Source: Humulus lupulus (Eukaryota > Streptophyta > Magnoliopsida > Rosales > Cannabaceae). Taken from it: 64,000 nt of DNA. Numbering within the stretch: the stretch's first letter is position 1; each line of letters begins with the position of its first letter. Below the pieces are notes generated by a model. That model made no database searches and was not told the origin of the DNA. It worked only from the letters and a program-made list of their open reading frames with translations. Below are positions 43,058 to 54,215 of the stretch, one piece after another. The stretch is taken from the NCBI RefSeq assembly GCF_963169125.1, contig NC_084797.1, positions 94,335,868 through 94,399,867 on the forward strand, read 5' to 3'. The translations under genes and the position numbers were made by a program.

Positions 43058-44950
43058 TGTTGTTTTTAATAGATCAAATAAGAGATTATACGCAGCGAAA
43101 CAACAATCAAAATTGTTAATTTAATCCCACAAGATTTCTAGATCTACTTCTTCACATACATATATATATTGAATCAAAGAGATAAATAGAAAATTACCTC
43201 AAGTCCTTCCTTGCTGCTATCCTTTTGTACGGCAAAAATCCTTGAGAACTCACACCAGGATCTTCCAAAATGTTCTCAGCACACAAAGAACGAGTGTGGG
43301 CTTGCTATACAAAACAATAGGCAAAATCTATTAATCAAATGTTCTCAACACATGAGATCTGATAAAGTTTGGACCTGAGTTTGTGAAAAACAGTGACCTA
43401 TGCTTTTATCATTGTTCTATTTCTCTTAGGGAGATTTCACGATATATTTTCTATCACTGAAAAGTATCGTTCTGAAAAACTGATCTCCTATATTTAATAT
43501 ATCCAATATATTAAAAATAAAATAAAATTTATTTTAAACAATTTGAAAAATAACTAATTAGTTATCAGATTTTGTTTAAATAATAATATTTTAATCATAT
43601 TACAATGTCTCATTATCTATTTAATATTTAAATAATTAAAATTGTAGAACAAAGAAACTTGTAGAAGCTTCTTGTGTGTGTAGCACAGTGACTGTGCACT
43701 ATGCTACACGTGTACCACATGCCAAGGAAGGCATGTGATTTTTCCCAATTTTTCTTATTATTTAAATACTAAAAATCCCAAAAAAAAATTTATTCAAAAT
43801 TATTTATATTTTTGTTAAATCAAATAATTAATTAATTACACATAATTATACAATAATTATGTTTGGTCTATAGAAAAATATTTTACTTATGAAGCAAGTC
43901 TTTTTGCCCATTTTTGTATTTATCTTTGTCAGTGTTTGTTTGAGCAGTTTCGGGGACCATGGACCTATAACATTAAGCTCCAAGCAATTGAATCTAAATA
44001 ATTAAACTCTTTAATTATAATAGTTAAATTATTAATTATGATATTTCTCCACTATAAATTCATAATTGAACTCTTTATGTTATAAATATACTTTTACAAA
44101 AATCTTATTCTAAGTCGTCCATTGATATAACCATCTTACAATAGTTCAACCCTCTAATTAATTAGTTCATAAATTAGAATGGAATAATTACAATTTTACC
44201 TTTCTAATTTACTTCTTAATCATTAAGTACCATTAATTCACAAGTGAATAATTAATCTATAATCTAATTATAGATTTGAGCTCAGAATCATTCAGTTCCA
44301 GAATTAACCCTTAAGGAACTAATATACGATCTGTTAGGAAAGATTAGATTCCGTATTGTTGATACATGTCCCAGCCATCCATGATATTAAATCTACAAAA
44401 TAAAAGTCATTAGCCTCATTCTTTGAAGAGACCTTAACGAATGAATCAAAAGATTTAATAAATATGAACAAGAGTTCATGAACAATAAGGGTTTAGGTTG
44501 TTCTATAACTGATCATCAGTTATGATATGAATTACAAGTCTTTATTATTAAATAGTTTTTGGATAAAGACTTTTATTCATATTGGTCCACGTCATATATA
44601 ATCATATTATATAAAGCACCTTTACCGAGATGTCTTACCACATCAATAATCTGAATCTAGATTATTTGTATCAACACGATACTCAACAAACCGTACTTAC
44701 AACCCCAATTAAAGAATTACATAACTTCAATATGTTGTTGTTGACTATTTTTATTCATTCATGTGATCTTAATTCTCTCATACTAATACAAGATCACATC
44801 CTCAATAATGAATATGGAATTTTCTGATATTTACAAAATTATTCAAACAATAATATAATGATCTAAATATAACAATAATAAACCATTGTATTTATTTATT
44901 TATTGAAATAATAAATGTCTTTTACATGATTTTAGGACATACTCCTAACA
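43058..44950 (-). repeat. COP5 5' LTR
   Basis: Minus strand starts TGTTAGGAGTATGTCC at 44950 and ends ACAACA at 43058. 1893 bases, full length. Confidence 0.9.
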
Positions 44951-46180
44951 CCTGCGCCCTAAGCCATGTGACTATCAAATCACCTGAACCTTTTTGGCCC
45001 TAGCTTGAGTAACTAGTCAAAGACTAGCCAACCACTTTAGTTTTCTTCGACCAATAGGTCGTTAAGCATTTAATGCTCATGTTGATTAGATCTAATCATT
45101 TCGGCCTGGGTTAAAAATGCTAATGCTGCTATTGACTCATAAGTCAATTCCATAGAACCAGGGCTCAGTACTATTGCTGATTGTGACTGATAAGTCAGAG
45201 TTTCACGACCAAGACTAAACACTATTGTCGTTTCTGACTAATAAGTCAGCGCCATTCACAAGTAAGCAATGTTGCCAAGAATTTACAATGCAACCAATGT
45301 CCTTATATAGAGCACTCAACATCCTTCATCAATAATCATGTATGTCACATATTGGGTGCAGTTTTCTTACCTCAGGTTCGAGCGTAAAATAAATAAAAAA
45401 TTAGCCTTGAGAATGAACCTATCCTTAAGTCCATAGCGGTCACCTAATCATATCCAAATATGAAATCCCATTAATAAAATGAGTAATAAAAGGTTCATGG
45501 ACTAAAACCCAGCTCCCGGGACCTCGAATCCTACTAAAACGGTTAGTAAATTCAAACTCGAGCCTTGAGATTCAAAAACTTGTGCTTAAAACTTGCTAAA
45601 ACCTAGTCTGGCACAAAAAGGATAGGCGGGCTGTGTCCTGTCCCCCAAGGGCCGCGACGCTCCCCCATGACAGAGAGCCCCCTATCTGGGTGCTAGGGGC
45701 GGGCCGTGACTTGCCCCTGAGGGTCGTGGTGCACCTGCCAAACATAGCACAGGGGAGGCTCTGGATTCATGCAAGTTACGACTTGCTTGAACTCGGTCGC
45801 GACTTGAACCCGTAAACCCAACTCCCCTGCATTTTCTTCAATTTTAACTCAGCCAAATCTTCAACCAAACAATCTCAATATTAAAACCAAACATCAAAAT
45901 CACAATATCACCAATCAAACTATAAAACCTAAGCCTCTCAACACCTAAAACACCATCAAATACCCAATTACACAATCAAACTCTCAACTTATAAACCACC
46001 TTAAAAACAGAGTAAAACCTTGAAATTCCTAGCTGAAAACCTTACCTCAAATATGAATTGAACCCCTTCTTATAAGAAGTGGGCCCACATGCATGCAATT
46101 ATCATCATATAATAATATAATTCACATAATCATGCATATAATCACATAATCGCATATTAAATCAATTATGGCCCTCCTGG

Positions 46181-47433
46181 CCTATAACATTACCTCTTGA
46201 TTTCTTGATACTCTCTTACACTAAGTTTGTATGCACCCCTAAAATGACTAATAACCTCAGTACCTCTAGAATTATGATTGATTCCGAATGAAGAATAATA
46301 CAATAGAAAATAAAGCTTGAAACATTTCTTCTCTTCTTCATTCATGTTTTTTTAAATTTTTTTTGTGATTTTTTTTTACTTGTTTCCAAGCCCATTTGAG
46401 GATTTTAGAATGGTCCCACTTAAGACCAAACTATATCTAGAACTCCACGGGGTTCATAGATGATTATGGAGGGATCACAATTCATAAAAAAATCCTCTTA
46501 CAACCAACACTTACTAGAACTCCCTTAGGTTACTGAGTAAGCATGGATGAAACTTTACTCAAATTGACATTTAAGCAAAAATTATTTATTTTGACAAAAT
46601 AAGTTTTGTTTTTATTATTATTACTTTATTTTATCATAGTTTTATGCTTTTGTTTTTGGTTTATTTTTGTTTATTTTTTAGTTTTTTGAAAAAAATAATT
46701 CAAACCTAAAAATTAAAAGGTTAACATGCAAAAACTAATAACAAAACAAAAAATTAAGAGACAAATTTAACAATTATTAACAAAAATAATTGTCTAAGAA
46801 CAATAACATAAAGTGCTCACAGAGCCAAAAAAAATTATAGGGAAAGAAAAAACAAATAACTAAAAGGGCTAAAAAAAATCTAAGCAAGTATCATTTTTAA
46901 TATTTTAAAGCTAGAGGAAAAAACTAAGGAAACAATAAAAAAAAACTAAAGTAATCCTACATACACATAAATAAATAAGACAAAAGTAAGATAAAACAAA
47001 TGTGATAAATCCTAACCACAAATAAGAAAAATAAAGAGAATGTAAAATAAATAAATTAAAACTAACCTAACAAAATATAAGCAACCAACCTTTTTTTTTT
47101 ACAATAAAAGAAAAAGAGAGACAAAAATAAAATAAAATAACCTACTAAAAATAAATTAACAAGGGAAACAAAGAAACTAATGACTATACCCCATTTTTTT
47201 TTACAAAAATAATAAATAAAAAGAAAAAAAGCTAACAAAAGAAAAACAATAACAAAAAAACTAAGAGTACAGCTAACAAATCCTAGAAAATAAAGTAAAT
47301 TTTTTTACACAACAATGATAAATAAAAAAAAGTGATAGTAAATTTTTTTACTTTATTTTTTAAAGAGTAAAGAAGGTAAATGTAAAAAAAAAATAATAAT
47401 TCCAAAAGAAATATGCACAAAAATTAAAGAATA
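46181..47433. other. AT-rich region without identified gene
   Basis: Begins where TEK1's LTR is cut. No frame or domain. From about 46680 it is made of A-rich imperfect runs (AAAATAAAATAA type). Could be leader or 3' region of an unidentified element. Confidence 0.4.
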
Positions 47434-47731
47434 GTGTTGACTGATGATTTAGCCAACGACACGGAGTCACCAAAACGATAAAGATTTATAAGCTGAATGC
47501 AAGAACTAAACAACACAAAGATTTATAGTGGTTCGACCCTAGATATTGGTAATGACCTACGTCCACTTAGTGTTTTTAGTTCTCTTTGAATACAAATTAT
47601 TGCCTCTTAAATGAGCCTCATCCATCCTATTTATAGGCTCAAGGATGCCCATATGGGTCAATGGGTCTTGTTTAAACTTTATTACAAACGCATTTTAATA
47701 ATAACAAAAATCATAATCGTTACACATAAAT
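47434..47731 (-). repeat. TAT3, truncated Tat LTR
   Basis: Begins TGTTGACTGATGATTTAGCC, like the inverted end of the TAT2 LTR at 24862, and shares its 'AAGATTTATAGTGGTTCGACCC' layout and 'CCTACGTCCACTTA'. It is cut at 47731 by TEK2. The five bases TAAAT (47727-47731) are TEK2's probable target duplication; the partner would be right of the window. Confidence 0.7.
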
Positions 47732-48302
47732 TGTAACGACCCAACTACTCTAGACTTTGGACCATTAATGACTGCTATATATGGACACTAATCTTTAAGA
47801 AAATGTACATATGAAATAAACATTACTTCATTAAAACTTGTAAAACGAATGTTAAACTACATAAAATTCAAAGTAGGATATGGGATCCCATTGTTTTGAA
47901 AATAAAAACATATCACAATTTAAATAAATGAGTTACAAAATTTGATGCGGAAATACATAGAAATTATGATTAAAAGACGCAACTTCATCCTCGAATCGTT
48001 CACGCAGTCCACCGATGTCATTCTCCCTCAATACACATTCCCAAGCTGCTAAGAACCTTCCTGCCGCCATAGCTATTTGCCTGCACATATAAAACATAAA
48101 GGAATGAGCCTAATGCCCAGCAACAAAAATCTACTACAAGCATGAAGCATAATCATACACATAAACTATAAACTATACATATATCTATAAAGATGTACAT
48201 CATATAAGACTATACTATTAATGACCATTAAAACATACGATAAACCATCTACATCCCCTTTTTAATATCTGAGGTAGGTTAGATCACATGGTAGGTTTAT
48301 GA

Positions 48303-48307
48303 TAACC
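48303..48307. other. TEK3 target site duplication TAACC (left)
   Basis: Perfect 5-base match to 57514-57518. Confidence 0.95.
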
Positions 48308-50467
48308 TGTAACGACACAAATTTGCTAATAAGGCTGAGGGCCTTGATTAGTGTGCCTTGAGGGCAATAAGTGAATTATTGATATAATATGTTAATTTAC
48401 GTGAATATGTGATAGTGATGCATGTTTAGTTGAATTAAATACGCACGTGGGCCCCTTTTGGGATATTAGGGCTATGTTTGTGATAAATATGTAATGTTTG
48501 TGATATATTTGTGTAGCACGATCCGAGACAGCCCTAGAGAGCCGGTAGTCGAAAGTCACAACGGGGTTGAGAATCCAACTCGGGGCGAGTCGAGGGGCAT
48601 TTCGGGTATTAGATGCTCTATGGGCTTATTGGGTTATGGAAATGAATATTCAGAGATATATTTGAGGTTAGAATGTCTAGGAGGGAGTACTGGAGAAATT
48701 TATCATTTTGCCCTCAGGGACGGTTTTTGGTACCCCGAGCCTTGAGGTAACCACATAGATTTAAGTTAAATAAAACAAAATAGTGGAAACCCCCACACTT
48801 TATCCAAACCGACCCACTTCCTCTCCCCTTGCTCTGTTAAGTGTTCTTCACTTGAAGGCTTAGTAATTTTTTGGAGGAAAACCAGTTAAGAACTAAGGAA
48901 TTGGAGCTGAGCTTGGGAGAGTCTAACCAGAAAACCAGGGCTTGGAGCTTAGGGAATTGAGTTGGGGATTCAATTCTGTATAAGGTAAGCTTTCTAATAT
49001 GTTGGGTTATGTTGTTTGCAGTAGAATTTTATTGATAATGGGTGTTAGGACTTAGACATGCATGGTTTGGATTTTAGGAGTGGTTTTGAATGCTTGATGT
49101 GTGTGGGAATTGGTTCTTCAGTTTATTGGTATATCTAGTTTGCATGAGTATGAATTCTGGGCTTAATTCTGAGGTTGAGGGTGATTTTGGTTAAGATATG
49201 TGGGGTTTGGCTTGAAGGGAAAAGCAAGGAAAATGGTGTTTTCTGGGTTTGGAGGTGAGGGTCGCGGCCCTAGGAGGGGCATGCCATGGCCCGTGTGCAC
49301 GCGAGGCCTTGGGAGGCCATGAAGCTCAAGGAGCGCCGCAACACTTGATCAAGCATGCCGCACCCCGTGTGTGTGTCCAAGGAGGTGTCTAGCCTCTGTT
49401 TTGAGGCTAGCTGCGGCGCTTGTGGGGTGGGCTGCGACCCTAGTTTATGGTGCAGGGAGTTTTGTAAGTTTTGACTTGGCAACTTAATTGCGAAGGCTCA
49501 GGATGGATTTTGTCACCCGGATTGATAGAATTCAAAGTCTCAGAGATTAAAATTGTGGCTTGAAGTTATTTATTGGATTAGAGTTTGATGGGTGGATATT
49601 GTTAATGTGTTGTGATTAGGGTTTCGGCGAGGCTCGGACTAGGGAAATGTGCTCGGGATATCGGTGCTTAGAAACTCGGAACACAGGTAAGAGAACTACC
49701 GTTCCCGAAGAGCTTGTGTTGCAGGGCTCGACCCTATTTGATTGTGTTGCGGGCCATGGCCCTTTGATTGAATTTATGTGTGTATTAATATTTGTTTAGA
49801 ATATAATGTGTATGTGTTAACGATGGAACGATGAAGGCCGGGAACGGCAAAGGCCGAGAATGGCAAGGGGCCGGGTGCAGCGTTTAGCACACAGGGTGCG
49901 AGTTGCCAGGGTGAGACCCCAAGGGATACCTGGGATATCCTTACAGCTTAGACCGCGAGCCCAGGGCCTGGTAAAGTGCCTGGGATGGCATGGTCTGACT
50001 TGTATGACTTGGTGTTGGCTTGATTTTATATTAAGTGTTTGATATGCGTTTATCATCTGTTTGTGAGGGTTTTCTTGCTGGGCTTCGGCTCACGGGTGCT
50101 CTGTGGTGCAGGTAAAGGCAAAGGGAGGGTTGATCAACCTTGAGTATGGCGAGCGGGATGAGCGACGCATACATGTCTGGTCTGTCTGGATGCCACGGCC
50201 ACGGGTGTTTTTGGGAGATGTTTGTACAAAACTTGAATTTTGTCATTTAGTCAACTCTAACTATGTCTTTGGTTGTAAATTTGTCTAAACAATGTTTTTG
50301 GGATCCCAAATGTTATAAGCCTTATAATTTTTTCAATGAACGGTTTATTCTCAAGTTTATGACTCTGATTATGGTTTAATTACACGTTTGACTTAAAACC
50401 TCGATTAGCGAGTTAATTGGACATTTAAACTCACTTAGTAACGACTCTAAGGCAATAGGGCGTTATA
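48308..50467 (+). repeat. TEK3 5' LTR
   Basis: Starts TGTAACGACA; ends GCGTTATA, where the 3' LTR has GCATTACA. 2160 bases. A GC-rich part at 49255-49450 shows many C-to-T/G-to-A differences from the 3' copy. Confidence 0.95.
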
Positions 50468-50470
50468 ACT

Positions 50471-50482
50471 TGGTATCAGAGC
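50471..50482 (+). other. TEK3 primer binding site
   Basis: TGGTATCAGAGC, a perfect complement of plant initiator-Met tRNA 3' end, three bases after the LTR. Confidence 0.95.
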
Positions 50483-50806
50483 TAGTCAAGGTTTATTGTT
50501 TTTGGAGAATGATCGAACATATACGCTCGCTGTCAGTTGCAAGCTCAACTAAGGGTTGGTTGGTATGATTGACTATCCATTTGAAATATGTGCTTAAATG
50601 CCCTGTTTTCCTGCTTATTTGATATAGAGCATGATGAGTGATTTAATCTATGCATGATGTCAGGGCATGGCCCGTTGTGTGTTATATATTATTTGGGTGT
50701 TATGTGGATTGTTGCTCATGGCTGAGTGATGTGATTGGGAGGTGGTTTTGGATGTTGTTATCATGCCTGATGAGCGGAGTCATTGGTTGCAGGCATATTT
50801 GATTAG

Positions 50807-51889
50807 ATGACCCGTCAATCATCTAGACTTCGCGGCAATCAGGCTGAGGATGATAACCAGGGTCACGACCCTCCACGTGCCCTACAGAATTGGCAACAGA
50901 TGTTTGCCAAGATGGAAGCAAGGCTGCAACGAATAGAGGAAGAACTTTTCCAGCTGAGGCAACAGGCCCCTCCGCCGGTTTCAAGGTTGCTGATTCAGCA
51001 GGTTATGGTGCCAGCGCCAGTTCAACCTGTAGTGGAGAATAAGTGGGAACCCTTATATGAGCGGTTCAGAAAACAGCATCCTCCCACCTTTGAGGGTGGA
51101 CCAGACCCACTGCGAGCAGAGCAGTGGATGAATATGATATCCTCCATTCTTGATATCATGAGGGTTGAGGAGAACGAGAGGGTAGCCTGTGCAAGCTACA
51201 TGTTCAGAGAGGATGTCCGCATCTGGTGGGATGTGGTGGTCCAGAGGAGGAATGTGACCGTTATGACCTGTGAAGAATTTAGAAGTATCTTTAATGAGAA
51301 ATACTACAGTGTGGCAGTCCTAGTTGCGAAGGATGATGAGTTTATCAACCTAATTCAGAACCGGATGACCGTGACAGAGTATGCTTTGAAGTTTGATTGT
51401 TTGGCGAAGTTTGTGCCAGATCTAGTGCCGACAGACGCGGCGAGAAGAGACAGGTTTGTACGGGGATTGAATGTTATGGTCGCCCGTGATGTAAAGATCA
51501 CTTTGGATCCAGAGACTACTACTTATGCTCAGGTGGTAAACAAGGCCCTTATAGCTGAGAGGGCCGAGGACCAGATTTGGAGAGAGAGCACTATTAGGCG
51601 CGATGCCAGGAAGACAGTGCCTCCTTTTGTTGGAACAAGTCGGTGTACTGGCTCCAATGAGCAAAAGAGGAAGGCCCCAAATTCCTTTGTTCCTCCCAAT
51701 TCTGATAGGAGGGCACGGGGTGGTTTTAGTGGTCGTCAGGGAGGAAGTGACAACTGGAGGAGTTTCCCAGTGTGTCCTCGGTGCAGACAACGACATCAGG
51801 GTGAGTGCAGGATTAGGGCCTGCTTTGTCTGTGGGAGTGCCAACCATCTGAAGAAGGACTGCCAACAAGCTAGGAAGGAGGACCCATAG
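50807..51889 (+). CDS. gag: TEK3 gag (intact frame)
   Basis: 360 residues, MTRQSSRLRGNQAEDDNQGH start about 325 bases after the primer site. An N-terminal coiled coil (about 25-55: WQQMFAKMEARLQRIEEEL), the capsid core (LYERFRKQHPPTFEGGPDPL, CASYMFREDVRIWWDVVVQR, NEKYYSVAVLVAKDDEF, RDRFVRGLNVMVARDVKI), a basic region, and the knuckle CFVCGSANHLKKDC at about 340-353 with all Cys and His kept. It ends at a TAG (51887) after KEDP; related elements read on here, so this TAG probably split a gag-pol frame. The longest open frame in the window and the best candidate for any residual product. Confidence 0.9.
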   Translation: MTRQSSRLRGNQAEDDNQGHDPPRALQNWQQMFAKMEARLQRIEEELFQLRQQAPPPVSRLLIQQVMVPAPVQPVVENKWEPLYERFRKQHPPTFEGGPDPLRAEQWMNMISSILDIMRVEENERVACASYMFREDVRIWWDVVVQRRNVTVMTCEEFRSIFNEKYYSVAVLVAKDDEFINLIQNRMTVTEYALKFDCLAKFVPDLVPTDAARRDRFVRGLNVMVARDVKITLDPETTTYAQVVNKALIAERAEDQIWRESTIRRDARKTVPPFVGTSRCTGSNEQKRKAPNSFVPPNSDRRARGGFSGRQGGSDNWRSFPVCPRCRQRHQGECRIRACFVCGSANHLKKDCQQARKEDP

Positions 51890-52618
51890 CAGGGCGACAG
51901 TCTCACTTCTGCTAGGGTGTTTACTTTGACTCAGACGGAGGCTGAGGCTAGCCCCTCAGTTATGACAGGTGAGATCTCTAGTGTTAGTTCATCTTATACT
52001 GCATTGTTTGATTCGGGGGCTACCCATTCGTTTGTGTCTGCTAGAGTGATAGATTAGCTGTGTAGACCTAGTGTTCTGTATGCTAGGGGTTTTCAGACTT
52101 TATTGCCGACTGGGGAACTGAAAGTCTCTAGGAGATGGATTAGAGCTTTACCAGTAGAGGTAGATGTTAGAGAATTGTTTGCTGACTTGATTGAGCTTGC
52201 GATGGATGACTTCGACATGATCCTAGGGATGGATTGGTTATCAAAGTGTGGGGCGACAATTGACTGTAAGCGCAGGATGGTGACTTTTGAGCTAGAAGAG
52301 AAGGTACCCTTTGTATTTGTGGGAACAGCTGGTGGACCACGGGTACCTATGATTTTGGCATTAAAGGCTAGTGACCTGATGCAGGGAGGTTGCATAGGAT
52401 TCCTAGCGAGTGTTGTGGATACCTCTAAGGTTGTGTCGGTCGGACCGGAGGAGACCAGAATAGTATGTGAGTACCCAGATTTATTTCCAGCAGATTTGCC
52501 AGGTCTTCCGCTGCAGTAGGAGATTGATTTTGTTATAGAGTTGGTACCAGGAGCAGAACCAGTATCCAGGACACCTCACCGAATGGCTCTGGCAGAGTTG
52601 AAGGAGTTGAAGATCTAG
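51890..52618 (+). pseudogene. TEK3 aspartic protease region
   Basis: Continues in frame after the gag stop. Reads ARVFTLTQTEAEASPSV, then SYTALFDSGATHSFVSARVI with the catalytic DSG, a TAG at 52055, then DFDMILGMDWLSKCGATIDC and PEETRIVCEYPDLFPADLPG. Stops at 52517 and 52616 precede the reverse transcriptase. Confidence 0.9.
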
Positions 52619-53387
52619 TTGCAGGAGCTACTGGATTTGGGGTTCATCAGACCGAGTTTCTCGCCATGGGGTGCTCTTGTGTTGTTTTTTAAGAAGAAGG
52701 ATGGATCCCTCAGGATGTGTATAAATTATAGGGAGTTGAATAAGTTGACCATCAAGAATAAGTACCCACTGCCTAGGATTGATAATGTTTTTGATCAGCT
52801 ACAGGGAAAGAGAATGTTCTCTAAGATAGATCTCCGGTCAGGTTACCATCAGTTAAGGATCAAAGAGGACATACTAAAGACCGCTTTCCGCACGAGGTAT
52901 GGACACTATGAATTCCTGGTTATGTCCTTTGGATTAACCAATGCCCCAGAAGCTTTTATGAACACGATGAATAGGGTTTTCAAGGAATATTTAGACAAGT
53001 TTGTTATCGTGTTCGTCGATGATATCTTAGTGTACTCTCAGTCAGAGACAGAGCACGAGCAGCATCTGCGGTTGGTTTGACAGCGGTTAAGGGAGCATAA
53101 GTTATATGCTAAGTTCAGCAAGTGCGAGTTCTAGTTACCACAAGTTACATTTCTGGGGCATATCGTTAGTAAGGAGGGGATTCTGGTTGACCCAAGTAAG
53201 ATTGAGGCAGTAAGAGATTGGCCTAGACCGAGCAGTGTTCCTGAAGTGAGAAGCTTTCTGGGATTGGCAGGATATTATCGGCAGTTTGTTGAAGGGGTAC
53301 TCCAGAATAGCTACACCGTTGACAGAATTGACAAAGAAGAGGATGAAATATGTCTGAACAGACAGATGTGAGAACAGTTTCAAAGAG
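52619..53387 (+). pseudogene. TEK3 reverse transcriptase
   Basis: Blocks: [79 protein letters not shown], catalytic [10 protein letters not shown] (both Asp kept), then thumb and connection [17 protein letters not shown]. Stops at 53078 (TGA) and 53132 (TAG where TEK1 keeps Trp). One extra G near 53298 shifts the frame, and a TGA follows before the RNase H segment. One residue is missing after RIKE compared with TEK2 (EGEDIPKT type). Confidence 0.9.
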
Positions 53388-54215
53388 TTGAAGCGGCGAC
53401 TGATCACTGCGCCAGTGTTGAGTCTGTCGACAGATAATGAAAAGTTTGTGGTTTATTGTGATGCATCCAGACAGGGTTTAGGGTGTGTGCTGATGCAAGA
53501 TGATAAGGTGATAGCCTATGCATCGAGGCAGTTAAAGGAATATGAACAGAGATATCCCACGCATGAACTCGAATTGGAAGTGGTGGTATTTGCACTTAAA
53601 ATTGGGAGACATTATCTATATGGTGAGAAGTGCGAGATATACACAGACCATAAGAGTTTGAAGTATTTCTTCACTCAGAAGGATCTGAATATGCACCAGA
53701 GACAGTGGCTAGAGTTGGTTAAGGACTGCGACTGTGATATCCTATACCATCCAGGAAAGGCTAATGTAGTTGCAGATGCATTGAGCCAGAAGGGCCCGGG
53801 ACATCTATTCAGTTCGAGACAGATATCTAATAAGCTAGCTGAGGAGATGACTAGAGCGGGTATAGAGTTGGTGGTTGGCCGGCTAGCCAACATCACTCTT
53901 CAGTCTACACTCCTTGAAAGGATCAAGGAGGCTCAAGAGAATGATTCCCAATTGAGGGGTTACAGGGAGAATGTCTTGGTCGGAGCGGCCAAGGACTTTT
54001 CTATTTCAGAGATGGGGTTACTGAAGTATAAGGGTCAGATCTGTGTTCCGATGGATGCAGATATCCGGCGAGAGATTCTGGATGAACTGCATACCACTCC
54101 CTATTCCTTGCATCTGGGTACGACGAAGATGTACCAGGACCTGAGAGCTTTGTACTGGTGGTCAGGCATGAAGAGGGATGTGGTGGATTATGTTGCCAAG
54201 TGTCTAACCTGTTAG
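53388..54215 (+). pseudogene. TEK3 RNase H and integrase zinc domain
   Basis: An open frame of 275 residues. RNase H: KFVVYCDASRQGLGCVLMQD (Asp), [17 protein letters not shown] (Asp), [17 protein letters not shown] (Asp). It is followed by a linker of about 90 residues and the integrase zinc-binding part (LHTTPYSLHLGTTKMYQDLR, WWSGMKRDVVDYVAKCLTC). It ends at TAG 54213, where a Gln is expected. TEK2 has a stop at the same position. In RNase H, AELEV-type residues are ELELEVV; catalytic acids are intact. Confidence 0.9.

Larger units (their letters stand above)
38827..44950 (-). mobile_element. COP5, internally deleted Ty1/copia element
   Basis: Flanked by CTTGC (38822-38826) and CCTGC (44951-44955), a 5-base target duplication with one change; the empty site is visible at 21250 as GGGGTCCTGCGCCCT. 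Contents on its strand: 5' LTR, primer site, long leader, gag, then directly a truncated 3' LTR. Protease, integrase, reverse transcriptase, RNase H, the polypurine tract and about the first 410 bases of the 3' LTR are missing. Confidence 0.9.
20690..46180 (-). mobile_element. TEK1, Tekay/Del-type Ty3/gypsy element with nested insertions
   Basis: Minus-strand chromovirus. Order on its own strand: 5' LTR (46180-38401, split by COP5), primer site, gag, protease, reverse transcriptase, RNase H (split by the solo LTR and TAT2), integrase, chromodomain, polypurine tract, 3' LTR (23040-20690). Removing the two insertions leaves about 9 kb, a normal size. Both LTRs are over 1.7 kb, with the inverted ends TGTAA...TTACA. 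All genes are broken. Its start on the right is truncated, so the target duplication cannot be confirmed. Confidence 0.85.
38401..46180 (-). repeat. TEK1 5' LTR, split by COP5 and damaged
   Basis: Pieces 38401-38821 and 44956-46180 join across COP5 and match 20690-23040. Relative to the intact LTR it lacks about 565 bases (matching 22316-22880), with the junction in a shared CCCTT, and its outer end stops at 46180, about 58 bases short of TGTAATG. It keeps the 51-bp palindrome array. Confidence 0.85.

Noticed and set aside
46680..47420. A-rich tract as the poly(A) tail of a LINE or processed gene
   Set aside because: Imperfect A-rich over 700 bases, with no upstream LINE reverse transcriptase or target duplication.
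51422..51868. Minus-strand 148-residue frame opposite TEK3 gag
   Set aside because: Mirror of the intact gag frame on the plus strand; no domain, no start context.
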